The position numbers were made by a program, and so were the translations under genes. Shown one piece after another: positions 32,418 through 41,665 of a stretch of 64,000 nucleotides of DNA. Under the pieces are notes generated by a model, which made no database searches, was not told the DNA's origin, and worked only from the letters and a program-made list of their open reading frames with translations. Origin of the DNA: an uncultured Lachnospiraceae bacterium (GTDB lineage: Bacteria; Bacillota; Clostridia; Lachnospirales; Lachnospiraceae); assembly GCA_910584685.1 (NCBI GenBank), contig CAJUAO010000015.1:1-64000 (forward strand), in the 5' to 3' direction. The first letter of the stretch is position 1. The number at the start of each line of letters is the position of its first letter.

Positions 32418-33536
32418 ATGAAAGATAAGAAAATTACAAATAGTAAAAATATACATGACGAGCAGAGAAAATATATGCTGTGGCTACACTGCGTCGAGGG
32501 GGTGTCTGATGTAAAGAAACAAAAGCTTATGGATTTTTTTAAAGCTCCCCGGGAAGTATATGAATGTGACAGAAAAAGACTGTCATTTGCTAAGGCGCTG
32601 ACAGAGGAGGAAATACGCCTTATTGAAAGTTCAAAGAAGAATTTTGACATGGAAAAACAGCTCGAATATATGGAACGTCAAAAGATTTCATTTTTCTTTG
32701 TCCATGATAAGGAGTATCCGGAAAAATTAAAGAATATTCAAAATCCTCCCTTTTGTATATTTGTAAAGGGACAGCTTCCAAAGAGAAAAAGGGCTGTCGC
32801 TATAATAGGGGCAAGGGAATGCACTAACTACGGCAGACAGCTTGCGAAAAAAATCGGCAGGGATATGGCAGCCCTCGGAGTTGACGTAATAGGCGGCATG
32901 GCAAGAGGTATAGACACCTACGGACACAGAGGCGCATTGGAGGAGGGAGGAAGCTCCTACGGGATTATGGGCTGCGGAGCAGACATATGCTATCCTTATG
33001 AAAACATTGAAATATATGAGGAGATGGCAAAAAGGGGAGGAATAATATCAGAGCTTCCCTTGGGAAGCGAGCCGAGAAGCTGGCATTTTCCAAAAAGAAA
33101 CAGAATAATAAGCGGTCTGTCAGATTTGGTTATAGTGGTTGAGGCCAGGAAAAAAAGCGGCTCTCTTATAACGGCAGAGTATGCCATAAACCAAGGGGTT
33201 GACGTGATGGCTGTGCCGGGAAGGGTGACGGATGGGTTAAGCGAGGGCTGCAACAGCCTTATAAGCGACGGAGCATATATTTTTACATGTACGGAGGATA
33301 TAGGAGACATACTTAAAATTAAAAATGTGAAAAAAAATGAAATTTTAAACAATGTACTTGAAAAAGATTTTGAGGTGGTGTATAGTAAAACGGATTTGGT
33401 GCCGGCGTCCTTACAGGAGCTGGCTTACAAAACAGGCTTTAGCACAGGGAAAATTCTTGAAATATTATTAAAGCTACAGCTTGAGGGGCTTATATATGAG
33501 CCTGCAAAAAATTATTATGCAAGAAAAAGCATATAA
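32418..33536 (+). CDS. dprA: DNA-processing protein DprA
   Basis: The 372-aa protein has an N-terminal helical domain (YMLWLHCVEGVSDVKKQKLM), the Rossmann fold core (VAIIGARECTNYGRQLAK, GGMARGIDTYGHRGALEEGG, MGCGADICYPYEN) and a C-terminal winged-helix DML1-like domain (LQELAYKTGFSTGKILEILL). DprA loads RecA on incoming single-stranded DNA. The 55-bp gap from comM has a repeated aggataaatga, the second copy holding the chosen ATG. Together with comM it shows a conserved DNA-uptake tool set, though other competence genes are outside the window. Confidence 0.95.
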   Translation: MKDKKITNSKNIHDEQRKYMLWLHCVEGVSDVKKQKLMDFFKAPREVYECDRKRLSFAKALTEEEIRLIESSKKNFDMEKQLEYMERQKISFFFVHDKEYPEKLKNIQNPPFCIFVKGQLPKRKRAVAIIGARECTNYGRQLAKKIGRDMAALGVDVIGGMARGIDTYGHRGALEEGGSSYGIMGCGADICYPYENIEIYEEMAKRGGIISELPLGSEPRSWHFPKRNRIISGLSDLVIVVEARKKSGSLITAEYAINQGVDVMAVPGRVTDGLSEGCNSLISDGAYIFTCTEDIGDILKIKNVKKNEILNNVLEKDFEVVYSKTDLVPASLQELAYKTGFSTGKILEILLKLQLEGLIYEPAKNYYARKSI

Positions 33537-33575
33537 ACCAAACGAGTTATTTTATATATGGAATGGAGAATATAA

Positions 33576-35660
33576 ATGGCTAAGAATCTTGTTATACTGG
33601 AGTCCCCTGCAAAGGTAAAAACAGTAAAAAAAATATTAGGAGCAAATTACGAGGTGGTTGCTTCAAACGGACATGTGAGGGATATGCCAAAAAGCACCAT
33701 GGGCATTGACTTTGAAAATGATTATGAGCCCAGATATATAACTATAAGAGGAAAGGGAGATAAGCTTGCAGAGCTTAGAAAATACGTAAAAAAGGCTGAC
33801 AAGGTATATCTGGCAACTGACCCTGACCGGGAGGGGGAGGCTATAGCATGGCATTTAACAAAGGCCTTAAAGCTTGATGAAAAAAAAGCGGTGAGAATCA
33901 CATTTAATGAGATTACAAAAAATGCCGTAAAGGAATCCTTAAAAAATCCAAGAGGAATAAATATGGATTTGGTTGACGCCCAGCAGGCAAGACGTGTTCT
34001 TGACAGAATGGTGGGCTACAGTATAAGTCCCGTGCTTTGGGCAAAGGTAAAGAGGGGCTTAAGCGCAGGACGCGTCCAGTCGGTAGCCCTTCGTATGATA
34101 TGCGACAGAGAGGATGAGATAAACGCATTTATTCCGGAAGAATATTGGACACTTGAGGCCGCCTTAAAGATAAAGGGTGAAAAAAAGCTTCTTATAGCTA
34201 AATTTCACGGGGATAAATCAGGAAAGATTAACGTTGCATCCAAGGGACAGATGGATGAAATTACAAAAAAGGTAAAAAAGGGCGGTTTTTCGGTTGACGA
34301 CATAAAGACAGGAGAAAGAATAAAGAAGCCGCCGATGCCATTTACAACAAGCACATTGCAGCAGGAGGCGTCAAAGGCATTGAACTTTTCTACCCAAAAG
34401 ACCATGAGGATAGCCCAGCAGCTTTATGAAGGCGTTGATGTAAGCGGTATGGGAACAATAGGCATAATTACGTATTTGAGAACAGATTCCGTAAGAATAT
34501 CAGAGGAGGCGGACAGCTTAGCCAGAGCATATATAAAGGAAAATTATGGTGAAAGTTATATATCGGATACGGCTTCCTTAAAGAAAAATACAGGAAAGAT
34601 ACAGGATGCCCACGAAGCCATCAGACCCACTAATGTAGAGCTGACGCCGGCAGTTCTCAAGGAAGCATTGTCAAGGGAGCAGTTCAGACTGTATCAGCTT
34701 ATATGGAAAAGATTTGTGGCAAGCAGAATGGCGGCGGCAAGGTATGAGACCACCTCCATAAAGCTAAATGCATCCGGCTATATATTTACGGTAGCTACGT
34801 CAAAGATAGCCTTTGACGGCTTTATGTCAGTGTATGTGGAGGAGGATGACAAGGAAAAAGAGGCTGCCAATATGCTTTTAGGCAGGATAACAAAGGATAC
34901 CTCCCTGACTCTTGACGAACTTAAGGAGGCCCAGCATTTTACACAGCCGCCGGCGCATTTTACGGAGGCCGCCATGGTAAAGGCGTTAGAGGAGCAGGGA
35001 ATAGGACGTCCAAGCACCTATGCGGCTACTATTACTACTATTATACAGAGGCGGTATGTTGCAAAGGAAAATAAAAATCTTTATGTGACAGAGCTTGGAG
35101 AGGCTGTGAATAACATAATGAAGGATGCCTTTTCAGTCATTGTAGATACAAGCTTTACTGCTAATCTGGAGTCGCTTCTTGACATGGTGGAGGAGGGAAG
35201 CGTTCAGTGGAAAACGGTAGTAAGGAATTTTTATCCCGATTTAGACATAGCCGTTAAAAATGCCGAAAAGGAGCTGGAAAAAATTGAGATTAGAGACGAG
35301 GAAACCGATGTTGTCTGCGATATGTGCGGTAGAAATATGGTTATAAAATACGGACCTCACGGAAAATTTCTGGCATGTCCCGGATTTCCTGAATGTAGAA
35401 ATACAAAGCCTTATTATGAGAAAATAGGAATAAGCTGTCCATTGTGCGGCAGTGACGTGGTAATTAAAAAGACCAAGAAGGGCAGAAAATATTTTGGATG
35501 TGAAAATAATCCTGAATGTGAATTTATGTCATGGCAGAGACCGTCAGATAAAAGATGCCCTGAATGTGGGAAGTACATGCTGGAGAAGGGGAATAAGCTT
35601 GTGTGTTCAGATGAACAGTGCGGATATGTAGAGACAAAAAAGGAAACCATAAAAAATTGA
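33576..35660 (+). CDS. topA: DNA topoisomerase I
   Basis: The 694-aa type IA topoisomerase has the TOPRIM domain (VILESPAKVKTVKKIL, ATDPDREGEAIAWHL), active-site Tyr300 in ITYLRTDSVRIS and three C-terminal four-Cys zinc ribbons (starting CDMCGRNM, CPLCGSDV, CPECGKYM). It relaxes negative supercoils. It follows dprA by 39 bp, the standard dprA-topA pairing, and precedes codY, the usual order in Bacillota. Confidence 0.97.
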   Translation: MAKNLVILESPAKVKTVKKILGANYEVVASNGHVRDMPKSTMGIDFENDYEPRYITIRGKGDKLAELRKYVKKADKVYLATDPDREGEAIAWHLTKALKLDEKKAVRITFNEITKNAVKESLKNPRGINMDLVDAQQARRVLDRMVGYSISPVLWAKVKRGLSAGRVQSVALRMICDREDEINAFIPEEYWTLEAALKIKGEKKLLIAKFHGDKSGKINVASKGQMDEITKKVKKGGFSVDDIKTGERIKKPPMPFTTSTLQQEASKALNFSTQKTMRIAQQLYEGVDVSGMGTIGIITYLRTDSVRISEEADSLARAYIKENYGESYISDTASLKKNTGKIQDAHEAIRPTNVELTPAVLKEALSREQFRLYQLIWKRFVASRMAAARYETTSIKLNASGYIFTVATSKIAFDGFMSVYVEEDDKEKEAANMLLGRITKDTSLTLDELKEAQHFTQPPAHFTEAAMVKALEEQGIGRPSTYAATITTIIQRRYVAKENKNLYVTELGEAVNNIMKDAFSVIVDTSFTANLESLLDMVEEGSVQWKTVVRNFYPDLDIAVKNAEKELEKIEIRDEETDVVCDMCGRNMVIKYGPHGKFLACPGFPECRNTKPYYEKIGISCPLCGSDVVIKKTKKGRKYFGCENNPECEFMSWQRPSDKRCPECGKYMLEKGNKLVCSDEQCGYVETKKETIKN

Positions 35661-35711
35661 CACAATTTAATAAAAAAATATAAGAATTATTTGAATTATA
35701 GAAGATAAGAC

Positions 35712-35740
35712 TTGTTTGTTTGCAAAAATTGTGTTAGTAT
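35712..35740 (+). promoter_or_regulatory. Putative promoter of codY
   Basis: TTGTTT (35712-35717), 17 bp, TAGTAT (35735-35740). The arms acacaattt (35660-35668, at the topA stop) and aaattgtgt (35726-35734, inside the spacer) form a 9-bp inverted repeat around this region. Confidence 0.45.
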
Positions 35741-35795
35741 GAAAAATAGCATAAGTTTACGCACTATTTGAAAAAGCATATATGGAGGTGCCACA

Positions 35796-36575
35796 ATGAG
35801 TGTACAATTACTTGATAAGACAAGGAAGATTAATAAGCTGCTTCATAACAGCAGCAGCCAAAAGGTGGTTTTTAACGATATATGTAAGGTTTTAAGCGAG
35901 ATTTTGGAATCAAACATTCTTGTTATAAGCAAAAAGGGGAAAATATTGGGAATAGGGAGAAAAACAGGCGTTGATGAGATTGGAGAGCTTCTTACGGGCG
36001 AGATGGGAATGATGATAGATAAAATGCTTAACGAAAGACTTTTAAGCGTGCTGTCTACAAAAGAAAATGTTAATCTTGCAACACTGGGCTTTGAGTCGGA
36101 GGATATAAAGAAGTTTCAGGCAATTATAGCGCCTATAGACATAGCGGGAGAAAGGCTTGGAACATTGTTTATATATAAATGCAGCGCCCAGTACGAGATA
36201 GACGATATTATTTTAAGCGAGTACGGAACCACGGTGGTAGGGCTTGAAATGATGAGTTCCGTAAATGAGGAAAACGCAGAGGAGGAACGAAAGGTTCAGA
36301 TAGTAAAATCTGCAATCAGTACCCTGTCATTTTCAGAGCTTGAGGCAATAATTCACATTTTTGACGAGCTTGACGGAGCAGAAGGAATCCTTATCGCCAG
36401 TAAAATAGCTGACAGAGTGGGCATCACTCGTTCAGTCATAGTAAATGCCTTAAGAAAGTTTGAAAGCGCAGGAGTTATAGAATCAAGGTCATCAGGCATG
36501 AAAGGAACATATATTAAGGTTATCAATGATGTTGTGTTTGATGAGCTTGAGAGGCTTAAAGAAAATCAAAAATAA
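35796..36575 (+). CDS. codY: GTP-sensing pleiotropic repressor CodY
   Basis: The 259-aa protein has a GAF-like N-terminal domain that in the family binds branched-chain amino acids, and a C-terminal winged helix-turn-helix (ASKIADRVGITRSVIVNALR, SRSSGMKGTYIKV), closely matching CodY. It represses or activates nutrient, motility and virulence genes according to GTP and branched-chain amino-acid levels. TGGAGGTG precedes the ATG. It lies between topA and the first flagellar gene, and in Bacillus and C. difficile CodY represses motility operons. Confidence 0.96.
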   Translation: MSVQLLDKTRKINKLLHNSSSQKVVFNDICKVLSEILESNILVISKKGKILGIGRKTGVDEIGELLTGEMGMMIDKMLNERLLSVLSTKENVNLATLGFESEDIKKFQAIIAPIDIAGERLGTLFIYKCSAQYEIDDIILSEYGTTVVGLEMMSSVNEENAEEERKVQIVKSAISTLSFSELEAIIHIFDELDGAEGILIASKIADRVGITRSVIVNALRKFESAGVIESRSSGMKGTYIKVINDVVFDELERLKENQK

Positions 36576-36622
36576 ATATTTTTCCTTATGTTTTCCTAAT
36601 GATAGAAATTACAGACGCCCAA

Positions 36623-36675
36623 AGAAATGAAGTTCTCAAATAAATTTCTTAATTATAGTTGAGAACTTCATTTCT
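36623..36675 (+). terminator. 17-bp perfect inverted repeat after codY
   Basis: The arms at 36623-36639 and 36659-36675 are perfectly complementary (AGAAATGAAGTTCTCAA and its partner) around a 19-nt loop. A U-rich stretch comes 8 bases later, not directly, so it is either a terminator of the codY transcript with an offset tail or another RNA element. Confidence 0.7.
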
Positions 36676-36695
36676 CCGGATACTTTTTTGTTTAT

Positions 36696-36773
36696 GAAAT
36701 TATTTCCATTTTAAAGAAAAATCATAAAAATGAATAATTTCTACTTGTCATTATTAAAGAAAAAATATATAAT
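36696..36773 (+). promoter_or_regulatory. fla/che operon promoter with upstream dyad and weak CodY-like site
   Basis: TTGTCA (36745-36750), 17 bp, TATAAT (36768-36773) is a near-consensus sigma-A promoter 32 bp before flgB. Directly upstream, arms 36696-36712 (GAAATTATT-tc-CATTTT) and 36727-36741 (AAAATGAATAATTTC) form a dyad ending 3 bp before the -35. Within it, attttaaagaaaaat (36708-36722) matches the CodY box AATTTTCWGAAAATT at 11 of 15 bases, which is weak in AT-rich DNA. No sigma-28 promoter was seen. Confidence 0.72.
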
Positions 36774-36804
36774 TACTTGTGTGAGATGTTAGAAAGGAGA
36801 CATT

Positions 36805-37197
36805 ATGATTAATTCAAATGCGTTCAGTTACATAAATGTTTTGGAGAAAGCAGCAGATGCACAGAACACTAGGTTAACTGTTATTAACAATAATCTGGCA
36901 AATGCCACTACGCCTGGCTATAAGAGACGGGATGTTTCCTTTGATAATTATTTATTGGAGGAGCTTACAAGCGGCAGCAGCAGGTGTCTGCGCGCCAAGG
37001 TGGGGGATGTGGATATAAGCAATCTTCATCATACTACATATACGGATTTTTCAAACCTGTCATACAGGCTTGACGGAAACAATGTTGATGTAGACGTGGA
37101 AAATGTAGAGCTTGCATCTACACAGATAAAATATGATGGAATTATAAGCTCTATTAATTATCAGTTTGACATGTTAAAAGCAGCTATGCAGAAATAG
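36805..37197 (+). CDS. flgB: Flagellar basal-body rod protein FlgB
   Basis: The 130-aa rod protein carries the N-terminal rod/hook signature (INNNLANATTPGYKRRDVSF) that serves in export and rod assembly, and a C-terminal helix. FlgB is the most proximal rod subunit above FliE. AAAGGAG precedes the ATG. It is the first gene of the fla/che operon, 32 bp after the -10 box, and flgC and fliE follow as is usual. Confidence 0.95.
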   Translation: MINSNAFSYINVLEKAADAQNTRLTVINNNLANATTPGYKRRDVSFDNYLLEELTSGSSRCLRAKVGDVDISNLHHTTYTDFSNLSYRLDGNNVDVDVENVELASTQIKYDGIISSINYQFDMLKAAMQK

Positions 37198-37253
37198 CAT
37201 ACAATAATAATATGCTTGATACTGTAAACACATAAACGGAAAGGAAGTTAAAC

Positions 37254-37691
37254 ATGGGTTTATTTACGTCTTTTGATATAGCCGGCTCAGGTATGAGCGC
37301 CCAAAGGCTCAGGTCGGATATTATTTCACAGAATATAGCAAATGTAACTTCTACACGCTCGCAAAACGGCGGGCCATACAGAAGAAAGACGGTAGTCTTT
37401 GCAGAGAAAAACGGTAATGCGTTTGGAAAGATTCTTTTGCAGGCAAGAGGAATTACCGGCTCAGGAGTAAAGGTAACAAAAATAGTGGAGGACCATGACG
37501 CGCAGATGAATATGGTGTATGACCCGTCACACCCTGATGCGGATGAAAACGGATATGTTACATATCCTAATGTAAACATTATAACAGAAATGACAAACAT
37601 GATTGATTCGTCGAGAGCATATGAGGCAAATGCTACGGCATTTGAGGCTGCTAAGGCTATGGCAACCAGAGGACTTCAGATAGGTCAGTAG
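37254..37691 (+). CDS. flgC: Flagellar basal-body rod protein FlgC
   Basis: The 145-aa proximal rod protein has FDIAGSGMSAQRLRSDIISQ at the N-terminus, an IANVTSTRSQNGGPYRRKTV signature and a C-terminal MTNMIDSSRAYEANATAFE helix characteristic of FlgC. It is secreted by the flagellar export gate. GAAAGGAAG precedes the ATG. The gap to flgB is 56 bp. Confidence 0.96.
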   Translation: MGLFTSFDIAGSGMSAQRLRSDIISQNIANVTSTRSQNGGPYRRKTVVFAEKNGNAFGKILLQARGITGSGVKVTKIVEDHDAQMNMVYDPSHPDADENGYVTYPNVNIITEMTNMIDSSRAYEANATAFEAAKAMATRGLQIGQ

Positions 37692-37728
37692 TATATCGGC
37701 GTATAAATATGAAAGGTATGGTTAAAAA

Positions 37729-38067
37729 ATGGCAGATGTAAGTTCGTTATCAGGTGCCGCCCTTGATTTATATACAGAGGCACTTAATAATATAAAAAGC
37801 AACACCACAGGAATAGAGGGAAGAGAAGCATCGGAAAAGGGTTCGTTCCAATCTATATTTGATTCAGCATTAGGTATGATTACTGAGACGGATAAGTTGG
37901 CGGCAGAAGCAGAGAAGGCAGCCATGGATTTTACCTTAGGCAACACGGAAAGCACCCATGAATTGGGAATAATTCAAACCAAAGCGTTAATGTCACTGCA
38001 GTATACGGTTGCCGTAAAAAACGGCTTGCTGGATGCATACAAGGAAATTATGAATATGCAGATATAA
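37729..38067 (+). CDS. fliE: Flagellar hook-basal body protein FliE
   Basis: The 112-aa protein matches FliE at the C-terminus (MDFTLGNTESTHELGIIQTK, ALMSLQYTVAVKNGLLDAYK). FliE joins the MS ring to the rod and is one of the first exported proteins. GAAAGGTATGG precedes the ATG. Confidence 0.95.
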   Translation: MADVSSLSGAALDLYTEALNNIKSNTTGIEGREASEKGSFQSIFDSALGMITETDKLAAEAEKAAMDFTLGNTESTHELGIIQTKALMSLQYTVAVKNGLLDAYKEIMNMQI

Positions 38068-38113
38068 GAGCATCGTTAAATAAAGTAATGTAACAGGTTG
38101 GAGAACATGAAAA

Positions 38114-39712
38114 ATGAACGAGAAACTTAAAGGTGTACAGACTAAGATTGTTGAAGTATGGAATAAATATGATAAAAAAAGAAAAATCCAGATGATAAGC
38201 GTTGTAGCGGTTGTTATTATAATGCTTATTATTCTGGCTGTTGTTGTGTCAAGACCTACGTATGCTACCCTGATAGAATGTACGGATACGGCTACGGCAG
38301 CATCAATCACGGAAACTCTTACGGCAAATTCCATTAATTTTGATACCCAGAATAATGGTCTTATTATTCTGGTAGAGGAGAAAGACCTTGTAAACGCCAC
38401 ATATCTTATAGCTCAAAACGGCTATACGGCAAAGGGATATTCCATAGATGACTATGTTAATAACGTTGGCATAGGAACAACGGCCTCCGACAGGGAAAGA
38501 CTGTATCAGAAATATCTTGAGGATAAGATGGTACAGACGATGGAATCTTTCGATTACGTAAAAAGCGCGGAGGTTACCTTTACCATGCCGTCTACAAATT
38601 ATTCAGTGCTTGAGAATGAGGAGGATACATATGTAGGCGTAAAGCTTACGCTCAGCAAGAATATGCCGGAGGGCGCAGCCAACAGTATGGCAAGGTACAT
38701 AGCTACGGCAGTGGGAAATAAAACAACGGCAAGGGTAACCATTGTAGATTCCAGCGGAAACAGCCTTTTTATGAGCGATGAAATAGACGGAGAGGAATCC
38801 GGCACAATTTCAGCTGATAAGGCTGAAACCATAAGAAATGAGTTTAGAAATATAGTTATAACAAATATAACTAAGCTGTTTACTGCTACGGGATATTCAA
38901 GCGTAACTGTTTCGCCGAATATTGACGTGGATTTTTCCGTAATTAATACGGTGGATACAAAGTATTATAATCCCGACGCCCTTAAGAAGGGGGATTATAT
39001 ATATGAACAGGAGGGCTCATCAGGAGTAAGCGGTCTTCCCGGAACAGATTCAAATGATGACGATACAGGATATTATATTGATACGGGAGACGGTACCACA
39101 ACATCTGTAAACATACAGAAGAACGATTATGAAAACAGTAATACCATAACAAGCACAACCACAGGCCAGAGGGGTGTCGTACAGTATGGAAGTTCTTCTG
39201 TTGCAGTAGTCTTAAACAGATATCGTGTGTATGATGAGGAAACTGCCGATACGGGAGATTTAAGCTGGGCTGAATTTAAAGAGGCAAACGGCGAAATACT
39301 TCCAATAGAAAATCTTGACACACAGATGATAATACAGGCAATAAGCGCAGCAAGCGGTATTCCTCAGGCGAATATAAGCGTTATGGCGTATACGGTGCCA
39401 ATGTTTAATGATTATGTGTCTGAGACAGAGTTTGTAAAGGATATACTTCCTATTATTATAGCTGTTATTATACTTGCGCTTCTTGCATTTATAGTATGGA
39501 GAAGCTTGAGACCTGTAAAGGTAACAGAGGTAGAGACAGAGCTTTCCGTAGACGAGCTTCTTGCTGCTACAAGAGAAAACCAGAAGCCGGTTGAGGAAAT
39601 TGATATGGAAGAAAAATCAGAGGTTAGAAAGGCTATTGATAAATTTGTTGACGAAAATCCTGAGGCAGTGGCAATCCTTATGCGTAACTGGTTAAGTGAT
39701 GATTGGGATTAA
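38114..39712 (+). CDS. fliF: Flagellar MS-ring protein FliF
   Basis: The 532-aa protein has a first membrane helix at about residues 27-46, ring-building domains (PTYATLIECTDTATAASITE, LVNATYLIAQNGYTAKGYSI, FDYVKSAEVTFTMP), a second helix near 446-466 (LPIIIAVIILALLAFIVW) and a C-terminal cytoplasmic FliG-binding tail ending NWLSDDWD. It polymerises into the MS ring, the base for the switch and export gate. A long Asp/Thr/Gly-rich insert around residues 300-350 is a usual variable region. Confidence 0.95.
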   Translation: MNEKLKGVQTKIVEVWNKYDKKRKIQMISVVAVVIIMLIILAVVVSRPTYATLIECTDTATAASITETLTANSINFDTQNNGLIILVEEKDLVNATYLIAQNGYTAKGYSIDDYVNNVGIGTTASDRERLYQKYLEDKMVQTMESFDYVKSAEVTFTMPSTNYSVLENEEDTYVGVKLTLSKNMPEGAANSMARYIATAVGNKTTARVTIVDSSGNSLFMSDEIDGEESGTISADKAETIRNEFRNIVITNITKLFTATGYSSVTVSPNIDVDFSVINTVDTKYYNPDALKKGDYIYEQEGSSGVSGLPGTDSNDDDTGYYIDTGDGTTTSVNIQKNDYENSNTITSTTTGQRGVVQYGSSSVAVVLNRYRVYDEETADTGDLSWAEFKEANGEILPIENLDTQMIIQAISAASGIPQANISVMAYTVPMFNDYVSETEFVKDILPIIIAVIILALLAFIVWRSLRPVKVTEVETELSVDELLAATRENQKPVEEIDMEEKSEVRKAIDKFVDENPEAVAILMRNWLSDDWD

Positions 39713-39736
39713 GCGATAGAAAGGTAGGTGTACAAT

Positions 39737-40765
39737 ATGCCAAAGCAAGCATCTTCATCGTCAAGTGAAGAAATGTCAGGACTCACAAAGGCGGCAATAC
39801 TGCTTATTTCACTGGGACCTGAAAGGTCTTCAAAAATCTTTCAGCATTTAAAGGAGGATGAAATAGAACAGCTTACACTTGAAATTGCAAATACAAGAAG
39901 CGTCTCGCCTCAGTTAAAGACAGACGTCCTAAATGAATTTTATGAGGTGTGTCTGGCCCAGCAGTATATTGCCGAGGGAGGTATCGGCTATGCAAGAGAC
40001 CTTTTGGAGAAGGCTCTTGGAGAGGAAAAGGCAAAGGATGTCATAAGCAGGCTTACGGCATCTCTTCAGGTCAGACCGTTTGAGTTTATAAGAAAGGCTG
40101 ACCCGGGACAGCTTTTAAATTTCATACAGGATGAGCATCCGCAGACAATAGCCCTTATATTGTCATACCTGCCTTCACATCAGTCATCCCTTATAGTATC
40201 AGCCCTTCCTCTTGAAAAGCAGGCGGATGTAGCTAAGCGTATTGCTAAGATGGATAGAACATCCCCTGATGTAATAAAGGAAGTGGAAAGAGTTTTGGAG
40301 AGAAAGCTGTCGTCCCTTGTAAATCAGGATTACACCATTGTCGGCGGCGTGGATGCTATCGTAGAAATCTTAAACAACGTAGACAGAGGTACAGAGCGCC
40401 ATATTATGGAGAATTTGGAAATCGAAGAGCCAGAGCTTGCTGATGAAATCAGGAGAAAGATGTTTGTATTCGAGGATATTCTTGCTCTTGACGACAGGAC
40501 TATCCAGAGAGTTCTCAGGGATGTACAGAATGACGAGCTTGCCATTGCCCTTAAGGGCTCTAATGAAGACGTACAGGCTGCTATATTTAACAATCTTTCA
40601 AAGCGTCTTGCAGCTATGATTAAGGAGGATATGGACTTTATGGGCCCTGTTCGTATGAAGGATGTTGAGGAAGCACAGCAGAAGATTGTTAATGTTATAA
40701 GAAAGCTTGAGGATACAGGTGAGATTGTTATCGCCAGAGGTGGAGGTGACGAGTTAATTGTCTAA
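39737..40765 (+). CDS. fliG: Flagellar motor switch protein FliG
   Basis: The 342-aa protein has all three FliG domains: N-terminal FliF-binding (LTKAAILLISLGPERSSKIF), the middle EHPQ motif (IQDEHPQTIALILSYLP) and the C-terminal torque helix (FEDILALDDRTIQRVLRDVQ) whose charged residues meet the stator. AGGTAGGTG stands before ATG 39737; a GTG 9 bp upstream overlaps the ribosome site and is unlikely. Its stop overlaps the fliH start. Confidence 0.97.
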   Translation: MPKQASSSSSEEMSGLTKAAILLISLGPERSSKIFQHLKEDEIEQLTLEIANTRSVSPQLKTDVLNEFYEVCLAQQYIAEGGIGYARDLLEKALGEEKAKDVISRLTASLQVRPFEFIRKADPGQLLNFIQDEHPQTIALILSYLPSHQSSLIVSALPLEKQADVAKRIAKMDRTSPDVIKEVERVLERKLSSLVNQDYTIVGGVDAIVEILNNVDRGTERHIMENLEIEEPELADEIRRKMFVFEDILALDDRTIQRVLRDVQNDELAIALKGSNEDVQAAIFNNLSKRLAAMIKEDMDFMGPVRMKDVEEAQQKIVNVIRKLEDTGEIVIARGGGDELIV

Positions 40766-41648
40766 TTTATTAAAATCATTTTTCTGCATGGAAAATGATA
40801 ATAAGCTGATAATAGATTCAAATGAAGCAGTCACCTTAAAGCTTGAGCAGATAAGAAAAACCATCACAAATAAAGCCACGGGAAAGGGAGATTTTTCCTT
40901 AGGCTTAAATCCCGAAAGCGTAGAGGAGCTTTTGGAGGGTGAAAATGGTGAAAATATTTTAGGCGGAGCCGGTGCGGACGAGCAGGCTGCATATACCATG
41001 GAAATAGATTCAGATATGAGACAGATGGCGGATAATATTATTGCAGAAGCCAAATCTCAGGCAAAATCCATTGTGCAGTCGGCGGAGATGGATGCGGCAA
41101 GACTGGTAGCAGATGCCAGAAACGAGGCGGAAGCCATAAAAAACAACGCCCATGAGGAAGGCTTTAACCAGGGAAGAAATGACGGGCTTAAAAGCCTGGA
41201 CGACGACAGGGCTGAGCTTAAAAGCAGATATAATGAAGAGGTTAATAAGCTCTCCCTTGACTATGAAAAAAGGGTAAAGGAGATAGAGCCGGAGCTTGTT
41301 GAGGTTATGATAGACGTATTTTCAAGTCTGACAAAGGAGCTTTCGTCAGACAGAAGGGATATGATACTTCAGCTTATAGACAAGGTTATAAGCGGAACCG
41401 AGGCAAGCAGTAATTATATAATCAAGGCCTGTAAGGAGGACGCAGAGTTTCTTCGGGGCAACAGGGAAAGCATATTAGAGAGAATTGGCAGGGATGTTCA
41501 TCTGGAGATAGTGGAGGATATATCCATGAAGCGCAATGAATGTTTGATTGATACAGATTTAGGCATATATGACTGCAGTCTTGACATACAGCTTGAAAAT
41601 CTTGTGAAATCCCTGAGAATATTAGCGTGCGCGGCTGATAGAAGATAA
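40758..41648 (+). CDS. fliH: Flagellar export ATPase regulator FliH
   Basis: The 296-aa protein has a variable N-terminus, a long Ala/Glu-rich coiled coil (about residues 90-165) and a C-terminal domain like the V-ATPase E subunit (ELVEVMIDVFSSLTKELSSD). FliH dimers bind FliI and hold it at the gate. The start is TTG 40758, eight bases after GGAGGTGA at 40742-40749, overlapping the fliG stop by 8 bp, so its translation is coupled to fliG. Confidence 0.88.
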   Translation: MSNLLKSFFCMENDNKLIIDSNEAVTLKLEQIRKTITNKATGKGDFSLGLNPESVEELLEGENGENILGGAGADEQAAYTMEIDSDMRQMADNIIAEAKSQAKSIVQSAEMDAARLVADARNEAEAIKNNAHEEGFNQGRNDGLKSLDDDRAELKSRYNEEVNKLSLDYEKRVKEIEPELVEVMIDVFSSLTKELSSDRRDMILQLIDKVISGTEASSNYIIKACKEDAEFLRGNRESILERIGRDVHLEIVEDISMKRNECLIDTDLGIYDCSLDIQLENLVKSLRILACAADRR

Positions 41649-41665
41649 AGATGGAGCAGAAATAA

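Noticed and set aside
36708..36722. Confident CodY box
   Set aside because: Four mismatches to the 15-bp consensus in AT-rich DNA; kept only as a weak candidate within the promoter entry.
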